Below, piece after piece: positions 19,645 through 27,394 of a stretch of 64,000 nucleotides of DNA (within the stretch, counting starts at the first letter, position 1; every line of letters starts with the position of its first letter). The DNA lies in assembly GCA_945870185.1 (NCBI GenBank), contig CAMBRK010000003.1:62001-126000 (forward strand). Direction: 5' to 3'. Origin of the DNA: Aureispira sp. CCB-QB1 (lineage in GTDB: Bacteria; Bacteroidota; Bacteroidia; Chitinophagales; Saprospiraceae). A program made the position numbers and the translations under genes. A model generated the notes under the pieces. That model was not told where the DNA came from. It saw only the letters and a list, made by a program, of their open reading frames with translations, and did not search any database.

Positions 19645-22600
19645 ATGGACAGCTGTATTTTGTTTATGAGATTCTGTGTGGGTTTATTTTTTACTTTGAC
19701 CGTGGGTACCATGTTGAATGCCCAAATTCCCAATCTGGATTGGTCTACTTACCACGGTGGAAGCAATGAAGACAGTTTCAGAGATATGGTCATTGACGCC
19801 AATGGCCATGTATACGTAGTGGGTAGCACCCGAAGTACCAACGCCATCATTACCCAACCTAGTAGTCAGTCTGTAATCGCAGGCGGCAGTGATGTTTTTA
19901 TAGCCAAATATGATACCGACGGCAATCGCATTTGGGCTACATATTTTGGTGGCGAAGGGGATGATTTTGGCCAAAGCATTGATGTGGATGCCAATGGAAA
20001 TATCTTCATCACAGGGCTGACTTTTTCTGTCAATGGTATTGCTACATCCGGTACACACCAACCTTTAAATAGAGGTAATGGAGATACCTTCATAGCAAAG
20101 TTTACCAATAATGGCACTGTGATTTGGGGCACCTATTTGGGTGGTACCAATTTTGATTTTGCCAATGATATCGAGATTGATATATCTGGCAATCCTATCA
20201 TCATTGGATGGACCAATTCGCCAACAGGCATCAGTACTTCTGGCGCATTTCAGCCCAACTTTGGTGGTCAAGATGATGTGCTTTTTGCTAAGTTTGACAC
20301 CAATGGTCAGTTGTTGTGGGCAACGTATTTTGGAAATATTGGATTTGATACGGGTTTGCAGGTAGAAAGTGATGCCACAGGAAATATCACCATATCCGGT
20401 TGGACTTCATCTACATTAAACATAGCTTCTCCAGGAGCATATCAGACAGTTTATGGTGGCAACACATCTGACACTTTCCTGGCCGTCTTCAGGAGTAACG
20501 GAAGTCGACTTTGGTCCACCTATTATGGAGGCAGTGGAGACGAGTACGGAGATGCTCTTTTGGTGACACCCGCAGGAGATATTTATCTTTCTGGTTCGAC
20601 CAGTTCTGCCAATAATATAGCTTCTCCTGCCGCTTTTCAAACCAATGTAGCTACGGGATTTGATGTGTTTTTAGCTCGTTTTACGGCTACGGGCAATAGA
20701 ACTTGGGCCACCTATTTTGGTGGGAATGGCAATGAGTCGGCTTATAGACTTCGTCAAGGCGCTGATGCAGCCATATATATGACAGGAAATACGCTGTCGA
20801 CCAATGTCATGGCTACTTCCAATGCTTTTCAACGTATCAAATCCGGAGCTGCAGACGCCTTCTTGTCCCGGTTTGAAAACAACGGGAGTCTCACTTGGTC
20901 CACTTATTTTGGAGGTACGTCCAATGATTTTGGATATGGCTTGGTCTTAGATGCGAATGATCATATCTTTATCAATGGAAATACTCAGGGCAGTACCAAC
21001 TTAGCCACTAGCAATGCTGCTCAAACATCTTATGGTGGTGGTTCTAGTGATGGTTTTCTGACCAAGTTTGCCCCATGTACCGCTCCGGTACTAAATTTTA
21101 CAAACTCCGGTTATACCTGTGGTCCTGTAAATTACGTCTTTGAATTAGCACTCATCGGTCAGCCACCTTTTACCATATATTATTCCATCGATGGCGTACC
21201 ACAAACCCCTTGGACAACCAATAATGCTAATTTCTTTCCTATAGTAAATGCTAACCAATGGACAGATATCATTCGGCTAGACTCCGTCAAATCAGGCAAT
21301 TGTAAAGGAATCATCAATTCGACTTTTGGTTTCATACAAGTTAGAGATTCTATACGGAGTACGAATCCTGTCATCACCTGCGACGACGCTACCGGTACTT
21401 ATACTGTGTCTATGGACCTTTCCGGTGGCGCTTTTGGTAACTTTTCAAGTGTGGGTACTACTACAGGATTTATCAATGCGACCGATCAGTTTGTATCTTT
21501 GCCCATTCCTTTCAGCACGCCTTACAAGATCCAAATTGTGGAAAGTGGTACTTTTGCTGATTGTGATACCATAACATTTGCAGGAGTTTCAGGCTGTTTA
21601 GACCCGTGTCCACCTTTGAGTTTCACTTTGAATTCCAATAGTCCGGTATGCGCAGGGTCTCCACTGATGTTGATGGCAGGTACTTGGGCTGAATATCAAT
21701 GGTCAGGACCCAACGGATTTACCAGTATTATGGCAAACCCTGTGATCAATGTAGCAACTCTAAATGAAGGAGGGTTGTACACCGTTACCGTTACCGATGC
21801 CAACGGATGTACAGGCACGGCAAGTACCACCGTGGTCATTAATCAACCTGCATCAGGCAGCATATCATCCAATAGTCCGGTGTGTTTTGGCGAAAATATC
21901 ATACTCTCCGTGACCGGTGGAGCACAGTACCTATGGTCAGGACCCAATAATTTTTCTTCTACCTTGGCCAATCCGGTCATTCCTAATGCCAACACCACCA
22001 AAGCAGGGACCTATATAGTGACCGTGACGGACACTCAAGGATGCACCCGTGTAGCGTCGGTAACCGTCAATGTGAATAATCAGATTATGGCTTTGGCAAA
22101 TTACAATGGTCCGCTTTGTACGGGCGCAATGCTTGGTCTGACGGCTTCAGGTGGTGTATATTATGCATGGGCAGGCCCCAACGGATTTACCAACAATACC
22201 CAAAATCCCACGATCAATAATGCAACCATCCAAAACGCAGGCACCTACCTAGTTACCGTCACAGCGGCCAATTCTTGCCAGGCGACAGCATCAGTAGAGG
22301 TCGTCATCCATGGTACGATTAACGTATCTAGTTCATCGAATGCGCCGGTTTGTACAGGTAATAGCATCATTTTGATGGCTTCCGGCGGTACGGCTTATCA
22401 ATGGTCAGGCCCGAATGGATTTACAAACAATACTCAAAATCCGGTGATCAACAATGCCACGATTTTAAATCAAGGCGTATATGCAGTTACTGTGACAGAT
22501 GCTAACGGTTGCTCCACTACTTCGACTACCAATATGGTCGTCAATTCCGAACCTGTAGCCATCATATCTTCCAATAGTCCTGTATGTAATGGTGGTGATA

Positions 22601-23724
22601 TCGCGTTTCAATTGTCAGGTGGCGTGACTTATCTTTGGCAAGGCCCCAATGGCTTTTCATCTATAGCACAAAATCCGGTCATCAGTAATGTAACCACGGT
22701 CAATAGCGGTACCTACACCGTGACCGTCAGCGGGCAAAATGGATGTACTACCACCGCAACCACCTCAGTAAACGTGACCGGCCAACTCAATGCTACCATA
22801 TCTTCCAATAGTCCGGTGTGTGAACAAGATACCTTGCGCCTGATGGTCAATGATGGTATGAGTTTTGTATGGAATGGACCTAATGGTTTTACGTCATCAG
22901 TGCAGAATCCTATCATTCCTAGGGTACCATTAAATGCTGCGGGTACCTACATCCTTACGGTAAGTGATGCTTCCGGTTGTACAGGCAGCAGACAGATCGA
23001 TGTAGCCATAAAAGCCACGCCCATAGCTATCATCAATGGTGACCAAGAGATTTGTGCAGGAAATTTATTGAGATTAAATACCTCGTCTACCGGAACATTA
23101 CAATGGAGTACCCAAGAAACGGTACCCTCTATATCCGTATCGCCCACCGCAAATACGACATACACGCTAGTTGTGGATAACCAAGGTTGTAAAGACACCG
23201 CTTCCATAACAGTCACAGTAAAGCCCAAACCTATCGTTTCCCTAAGTGTGTCATCTGCTTCGATCAACCTCGGTACATCTGTGCAGTTCACTGCGGCAGG
23301 CGCTGAAGAATATACATGGACACCAACATTAGCACTTTCATGTGTGGATTGTCCAAATCCGATCGCCACACCCACGGAGACTACCTTGTACTGTGTGCAA
23401 GGCAGCGTAGACGGCTGTGTAGCAGATACTTGTATCAACATCGTCGTCTTAGACGGTTGTCAGTTTATTTTTCCTAATATTTTTGCACCCAACGATGATG
23501 GCATTAATGATGTATGGTGCAGCCAATCCCAAGTTTGCATAGTCAACCAAATCCTGACCATTTTTGACCGGTGGGGCAATCTAGTACACCAAACTGCAGG
23601 CAGTGAAGTATGTTGGGATGGCGGCAACAACATCGCCAATAATGTCTACACGTACCTCCTGCAACTCCAAAAACAGGATGGCAAAGAAGAAAACATAGCA
23701 GGGACCATAACATTGATGCGGTAG
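19645..23724 (+). CDS. T9SS type B secreted protein: SBBP propeller repeats plus Ig-like repeats
   Basis: 1359 residues with a signal peptide (FFTLTVGTMLNAQ). An alternative ATG at 19666 gives a shorter signal. Residues about 30-470 contain 7-8 SBBP-type repeats (WSTYHGGSNEDSFRDMVIDA, WATYFGGEGDD, TWATYFGGNGNES), forming a predicted beta-propeller. Residues about 660-1120 contain six clear Ig/PKD-like repeats of about 79 residues, each with NSPVC, YxWxGPNGF and VTVTDANGCT elements, followed by a divergent seventh (INGDQEICAGN). The C-terminal about 85 residues (FPNIFAPNDDGINDVW, IFDRWGNLV) are the CHU_C/gliding-motility-associated type B sorting domain. It is therefore exported by T9SS and surface-attached, probably an adhesin. 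Confidence 0.9.
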   Translation: MDSCILFMRFCVGLFFTLTVGTMLNAQIPNLDWSTYHGGSNEDSFRDMVIDANGHVYVVGSTRSTNAIITQPSSQSVIAGGSDVFIAKYDTDGNRIWATYFGGEGDDFGQSIDVDANGNIFITGLTFSVNGIATSGTHQPLNRGNGDTFIAKFTNNGTVIWGTYLGGTNFDFANDIEIDISGNPIIIGWTNSPTGISTSGAFQPNFGGQDDVLFAKFDTNGQLLWATYFGNIGFDTGLQVESDATGNITISGWTSSTLNIASPGAYQTVYGGNTSDTFLAVFRSNGSRLWSTYYGGSGDEYGDALLVTPAGDIYLSGSTSSANNIASPAAFQTNVATGFDVFLARFTATGNRTWATYFGGNGNESAYRLRQGADAAIYMTGNTLSTNVMATSNAFQRIKSGAADAFLSRFENNGSLTWSTYFGGTSNDFGYGLVLDANDHIFINGNTQGSTNLATSNAAQTSYGGGSSDGFLTKFAPCTAPVLNFTNSGYTCGPVNYVFELALIGQPPFTIYYSIDGVPQTPWTTNNANFFPIVNANQWTDIIRLDSVKSGNCKGIINSTFGFIQVRDSIRSTNPVITCDDATGTYTVSMDLSGGAFGNFSSVGTTTGFINATDQFVSLPIPFSTPYKIQIVESGTFADCDTITFAGVSGCLDPCPPLSFTLNSNSPVCAGSPLMLMAGTWAEYQWSGPNGFTSIMANPVINVATLNEGGLYTVTVTDANGCTGTASTTVVINQPASGSISSNSPVCFGENIILSVTGGAQYLWSGPNNFSSTLANPVIPNANTTKAGTYIVTVTDTQGCTRVASVTVNVNNQIMALANYNGPLCTGAMLGLTASGGVYYAWAGPNGFTNNTQNPTINNATIQNAGTYLVTVTAANSCQATASVEVVIHGTINVSSSSNAPVCTGNSIILMASGGTAYQWSGPNGFTNNTQNPVINNATILNQGVYAVTVTDANGCSTTSTTNMVVNSEPVAIISSNSPVCNGGDIAFQLSGGVTYLWQGPNGFSSIAQNPVISNVTTVNSGTYTVTVSGQNGCTTTATTSVNVTGQLNATISSNSPVCEQDTLRLMVNDGMSFVWNGPNGFTSSVQNPIIPRVPLNAAGTYILTVSDASGCTGSRQIDVAIKATPIAIINGDQEICAGNLLRLNTSSTGTLQWSTQETVPSISVSPTANTTYTLVVDNQGCKDTASITVTVKPKPIVSLSVSSASINLGTSVQFTAAGAEEYTWTPTLALSCVDCPNPIATPTETTLYCVQGSVDGCVADTCINIVVLDGCQFIFPNIFAPNDDGINDVWCSQSQVCIVNQILTIFDRWGNLVHQTAGSEVCWDGGNNIANNVYTYLLQLQKQDGKEENIAGTITLMR

Positions 23725-24171
23725 TTATATTCTTATTCTGGGTAGGTTTTTTATGTTTTTATTTTTGTGAAAATTGATGTAATTCAAAAGAGTATTTCGT
23801 TGTTAAATCTTTCCGTATCATATTTTTTAATATTGGACTAGGTCAGCTATAAAAAAAGCGGAAAATCTACCGCATATGAATTTGGTTTACTTGGGATAGT
23901 AAAACTATTTTATGGTTTTTCTTTCAATCAAACCTGAAATAAGCTTATTATCATAAATGATGAAATCTGCATTTAAAACTACAGTTTTTATACCCAGTTG
24001 TTTTTATTTCAGAATTTTAAAAACTAAGTTACAAAATCAATATAAAGTATGACTACTATCATTGTATTACCCAATATTAAAACATTAACTTTGTTATTTA
24101 AAAATAATAATTATCTGATTAGATATTTTTACCAATTAACCATTTTATTAACCCAAAATAACATTAAACTG
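23725..24171 (+). other. Intergenic region, 447 bp
   Basis: No gene is seen. It contains a weak GCGG/CCGC hairpin at 23858-23873 and the promoter-like boxes at 24062-24093 listed separately. Confidence 0.5.
24062..24093 (+). promoter_or_regulatory. Candidate promoter for the 24172 gene
   Basis: TTG (24062-24064), 21 bp, then TAACTTTG (24086-24093), a good Bacteroidota -33/-7 pair. It lies inside the longer open frame starting at 24049 and so argues for translation from the ATG at 24172. Confidence 0.55.
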
Positions 24172-24774
24172 ATGATAAATATTCGACCGATACTCGTAAC
24201 TATAAATTTGTTTTTCATGTTAGTTGAAGCAAATACTCAGGAAACTTGGCGGCGTCCAGTTACCTTTTCATTATTTACAGTGGCTACACAATTGCCAGGA
24301 GGCAAAGTTACCCCTATTCATCCCGGTATTGAGGTGGGTACAGAATTCAGGTACAACAAGTCAGACAAAAATCAGTGGCTACAAACCGTCAAAGTTGGAG
24401 GATACTATCATAAATATTCGCAAACAGCCATTCAGGTGTACTCAGAGCTGAATTATCGCAAGAAAATAATACAAAAAGTACGTGGTGATTTCCGATTGGG
24501 CACAGGTTATTTATATGCTATTCCTGATCTTCAGACTTTCGTTTTGGAAGATGGTGTGTACAAAAAGAAAAGTAATCCTGGAAGATCACAACTGATGGTA
24601 ACTTCATCTTTAGGGATCAGATATCAGCTTTCTGACAGCAATGACGGACCTCAATTATTTATGCACATGCAATGCTTTTTGCAGATGCCTTTTATCAAGA
24701 GTTATGTACCCGTATTGCCCAATACAGCAATACATATGGGAGTTTCTTGGCCATTTTTTAAAACAAAAAATTAA
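24172..24774 (+). CDS. Exported, probably outer-membrane beta-barrel protein of unknown function
   Basis: 200 residues from the ATG at 24172. The frame is open from 24049, but the upstream residues do not look like a leader and a promoter lies within them, while MINIRPILVTINLFFMLVEAN is a good signal peptide. The mature part alternates polar and hydrophobic residues with many Tyr (VKVGGYYHKYSQTAIQVYSE, GIRYQLSD) and ends in MGVSWPFFKTKN, suggesting an 8-stranded barrel-like or outer-membrane-associated protein. It precedes the serine hydrolase lipoprotein gene by 8 bp and is probably co-transcribed with it. No family is recognised. Confidence 0.6.
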   Translation: MINIRPILVTINLFFMLVEANTQETWRRPVTFSLFTVATQLPGGKVTPIHPGIEVGTEFRYNKSDKNQWLQTVKVGGYYHKYSQTAIQVYSELNYRKKIIQKVRGDFRLGTGYLYAIPDLQTFVLEDGVYKKKSNPGRSQLMVTSSLGIRYQLSDSNDGPQLFMHMQCFLQMPFIKSYVPVLPNTAIHMGVSWPFFKTKN

Positions 24775-24782
24775 AAAATATC

Positions 24783-25955
24783 ATGAACAGTTTACACTAT
24801 CTTCTAATATTCATAGTCACTCATATTTTCATTTCAGGATGTACCAAAGATGGAATTGATAAAACATCAGACTGCGCAGGAAGCTCTCAAACAGTACACC
24901 CCAAATCGGCCGTATATCAGTCGGTGGTAGATAAATATACCAAAGCCGGTCTTCCAGGTATTGCGATCTTGGTCCGTGATAAAAACGGTCTATGGGTCGG
25001 TTCATCAGGCAAAGCTGATATAGAACAAAATATCCCCATGAAACCTTGTGTCATTTCCAAGGCAGCAAGTACAACGAAGACATTTATAGGAACACTTACT
25101 TTGCTCTTGGCAGAAGAAGGGAAGCTGAATCTAGACGATAAAATCGAAAAATGGGTTCCGCAAAAAGTGATTGCAGAAGTAAAAAATGCAAAATTATCGA
25201 CAGTCAGAATGTTATTAAATCATACATCTGGTATTGCTGATGTTATTGATGATCAGGGGTTTTATCTTGCTGTACTGAACAATCCGTCCCACAACTGGAC
25301 ATCAGAAGAACTTATAAAATACGTCTATGGCGACGAACCAATATTTGCAGCTGGAACGGATGTAGAGTATTCCAATACCAATTATTTGTTGCTAGCCATG
25401 ATTCTGGATAAAGTGACTGGAAAAAACCACAGCATAGCCTTACGGGAAAAAATATTGAATCCATTGAAACTCTCCAATAGCTATTATTTTTGGCATGATC
25501 CTTTGCCTCCGAATACGGCTCAGGGATATTTTGACTTTTATAATAACGGAACTATCCTCAATCTGACCAACTATAATACCGGAAGCGGCAACGGGTACGG
25601 AGGTCTATACACTACTGTTTATGATCTTCAGACATTTATAGAAGCCCTGGTAAGGGACAAAAAGATATTAACACCACAGAGCTTGGACCAAATGCTGACC
25701 TTCACCAAAGAAGATGAAAGCTATCACAGGGCCAATGGACTAGGTATATTTAAAGACTTTCTGGAAAGGGACCCTGATCAGTTTGGATATGGTCATAGAG
25801 GTAGGGATCTCGGTTATACTGCAGATATGTATTGGTTTCCCAATCAGGACATTACCATGACTTATCTGATCAATTATGGAACAGATGCTAAAAGTGAACT
25901 TCGCGAAGTTTTTCTTACTTTCAGAAAGGAAATCGTAGATAAAATCATGGAGTAA
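24783..25955 (+). CDS. Serine hydrolase lipoprotein, class C beta-lactamase/esterase family
   Basis: 390 residues with a lipobox (HIFISGC, Cys20). The penicillin-binding/beta-lactamase fold signatures are all present: S96-T-T-K99 (nucleophile and general base), Y196-S-N198, and an HRGRDLGY segment near residue 337 in place of the KTG box. This matches the serine hydrolase (Pfam Beta-lactamase) family, which includes D-amino-acid peptidases, esterases and EstB-like enzymes. Most members are not antibiotic-resistance enzymes. Lipidation suggests action in the periplasm or at the outer membrane on peptides or esters. It lies 8 bp after the 24172 gene. Substrate cannot be told from sequence. Confidence 0.9.
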   Translation: MNSLHYLLIFIVTHIFISGCTKDGIDKTSDCAGSSQTVHPKSAVYQSVVDKYTKAGLPGIAILVRDKNGLWVGSSGKADIEQNIPMKPCVISKAASTTKTFIGTLTLLLAEEGKLNLDDKIEKWVPQKVIAEVKNAKLSTVRMLLNHTSGIADVIDDQGFYLAVLNNPSHNWTSEELIKYVYGDEPIFAAGTDVEYSNTNYLLLAMILDKVTGKNHSIALREKILNPLKLSNSYYFWHDPLPPNTAQGYFDFYNNGTILNLTNYNTGSGNGYGGLYTTVYDLQTFIEALVRDKKILTPQSLDQMLTFTKEDESYHRANGLGIFKDFLERDPDQFGYGHRGRDLGYTADMYWFPNQDITMTYLINYGTDAKSELREVFLTFRKEIVDKIME

Positions 25956-26043
25956 AAATTTTAAAGACTTTCAAAATCATGTAAAGATGAAATTTAAAAA
26001 TAGTAATAAAAGTGCCATGATAGTTTTCTATGGTTTAACCCTT

Positions 26044-26068
26044 GCTAGCGCGGGTTTGTAACTCGTGC
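26044..26068 (+). repeat. Isolated palindromic repeat copy
   Basis: A diverged single copy of the hairpin core of the 63 kb tandem array. The stem is GCGCGGGTT/AACTCGTGC with the loop TGT. It differs from the array stem (GCGCAAGTT/AACTTGTGC), yet every position still pairs. Confidence 0.65.
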
Positions 26069-26132
26069 TTCTAACCATACACGAACTGTAGTTGTTCTTT
26101 GGTAGTTTTGAATGTGATGATACAATGCAAAT

Positions 26133-26163
26133 TTTGAATCGTCACAAAATGTAAATACCTTTG
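26133..26163 (+). promoter_or_regulatory. Promoter of the ORF6N remnant
   Basis: TTTG (26133-26136), 19 bp, TACCTTTG (26156-26163). This is a near-consensus Bacteroidota promoter. Transcription would start near 26169, so the ATG at 26204 rather than 26168 is the likelier start. Confidence 0.6.
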
Positions 26164-26203
26164 CAATATGAACCATCATTTAGTCATTAACGCAGTTGTG
26201 ATA

Positions 26204-26329
26204 ATGAGCAAAATATATGTCATACAAGATCAGAAAGTGATGGTGGACGAAAATTTAGCTGAGATATACGATGTAGAAACAAAACGACTCAATGAGCAGG
26301 TAAAAAGAAATATTAATCGCTTGTATTAA
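26204..26329 (+). pseudogene. Truncated ORF6N-domain protein (phage-type DNA-binding)
   Basis: A 41-codon fragment (open also from an ATG at 26168, giving 53 codons): MSKIYVIQDQKVMVDENLAE, then IYDVETKRLNEQVKRNINR. This is the start of the ORF6N domain (usual form IYxIRGxKVMLDxDLAxLYGVxTKxLNxAVKRNxxRFPxDF), found in phage and prophage antirepressor-like proteins. Normal proteins are about 150-300 residues. Here the frame stops right after the Arg of the NxxR motif, where a copy of the palindromic repeat begins (26321). It is therefore a remnant cut by that repeat, with its promoter still intact. Confidence 0.65.
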
Positions 26330-26380
26330 AGGCACAAGTTACATTTATCAGGCTTAAAACAGACTGAACCTTGCGCCAGC
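26321..26380 (-). repeat. Palindromic repeat copy (inverted orientation, interrupted)
   Basis: Reverse-orientation copy of the 63 kb array unit. TTGTATTAAAGGCACAAGTT and then ACA at 26321-26343 are followed, after about 26 unrelated bases, by CTTGCGCCAGC (26370-26380). It adjoins the truncated ORF6N gene. Confidence 0.6.
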
Positions 26381-26473
26381 ATAATAAGAATAATAGGTCC
26401 GATACTTTAGTAAAAAAAAGCCAATTAACACATTACTTAGCATTTGGATTTGTACAAAATTATTTTCTAAACA

Positions 26474-27208
26474 TCAAAATCTAAAACCTAATCCCACACC
26501 AACATAACCATAACTAAAGTTAATTTTACTTTCTGGAAAATCTTGTTGTAAAGTAGAGTTATCAATATATGGACCCACTTTTTCACTCCCTTGCAAAAAA
26601 TAATTCAAATCAATAAACCCAAACATTCTACGTGTATTTTTATTGAATCTGAGGGAAGAATACAATGCTAAGCCTAATTTATTATTTGAATTAATCTTTT
26701 CACCATATTGATTTTGACTTATAACACTAAATACAGGTCCTGCCCCTAGAAACAAAAATTCAGCAGGTGTAAATTTAGCTAAAGGAGAAAATGATGCTAT
26801 TTCGTATTCGAAAAATATAAAATTGTTTCCATTATAGCCGGTAGTTTCGATGCTATTTTTGTTATAATTCAAGCCAACCGTAAAATATTTATTCAACCAC
26901 CTACTCAAGCCAACTGAATAACCAATATGACCATGTGAATGCGGATTACTAATTAGGTCATTACTAAAAATGGATCTTGTACTTTTATTATATTCCGCAT
27001 TTATCAAGGCTTTCTCCAACTTATTGCTAGGCCCTGCTAGTATGCCACCGACCGATATTTGGGCACTCCATTTATAGCCGGTCCATTTATAGCCGGTCAA
27101 CTCAGATGCTTCCTTAAGTTCAACTTTAGTATACTTTTTTTGATCTTGACCCAATATTAAACACCACTGCATGACTAAAAAAGAAAGCAATAAAACTAAG
27201 GTTTTCAT
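26474..27208 (-). CDS. Predicted outer-membrane beta-barrel protein
   Basis: 244 residues with a signal peptide (LVLLLSFLVMQWCLILGQ). Alternating aromatic/polar strands with tight turns (SVGLSRWLNKYFTVGLNYN, EFLFLGAGPVFSVIS, LNYFLQGSEKV) and the C-terminal FSYGYVGVGLGFRF ending in Phe are typical of an 8-10-stranded outer-membrane barrel (OmpW/OmpA-like group). A 15-bp tandem duplication (27068-27097) gives a TGYKWTGYKW doublet in the N-terminal mature part. No partner genes are close: the ORF6N remnant lies downstream and the malic-enzyme gene ends 187 bp beyond its start on the same strand. Function unknown. Confidence 0.7.
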   Translation of the reverse strand: MKTLVLLLSFLVMQWCLILGQDQKKYTKVELKEASELTGYKWTGYKWSAQISVGGILAGPSNKLEKALINAEYNKSTRSIFSNDLISNPHSHGHIGYSVGLSRWLNKYFTVGLNYNKNSIETTGYNGNNFIFFEYEIASFSPLAKFTPAEFLFLGAGPVFSVISQNQYGEKINSNNKLGLALYSSLRFNKNTRRMFGFIDLNYFLQGSEKVGPYIDNSTLQQDFPESKINFSYGYVGVGLGFRF

Positions 27209-27394
27209 ATTGTCTAATTAATAAAAGTAAAATTAGTGACTTACCCATTAAAAAGCAATAACAATCCTCAATATCATAAATGATCCTTATCACAAAAGGG
27301 ATACTAAAATGCAATCTAAGCTATACTAAAGATAATGAAGACGTTAATTCATCTCAAAAAAAAATTATCGTCGGTAAGGCTATCTTTTCGGTTC

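Noticed and set aside
24783-25955. Antibiotic-resistance beta-lactamase
   Set aside because: It has SxxK and YSN motifs but HRG instead of KTG and a lipoprotein anchor; it fits the wider serine hydrolase family and no resistance can be claimed.
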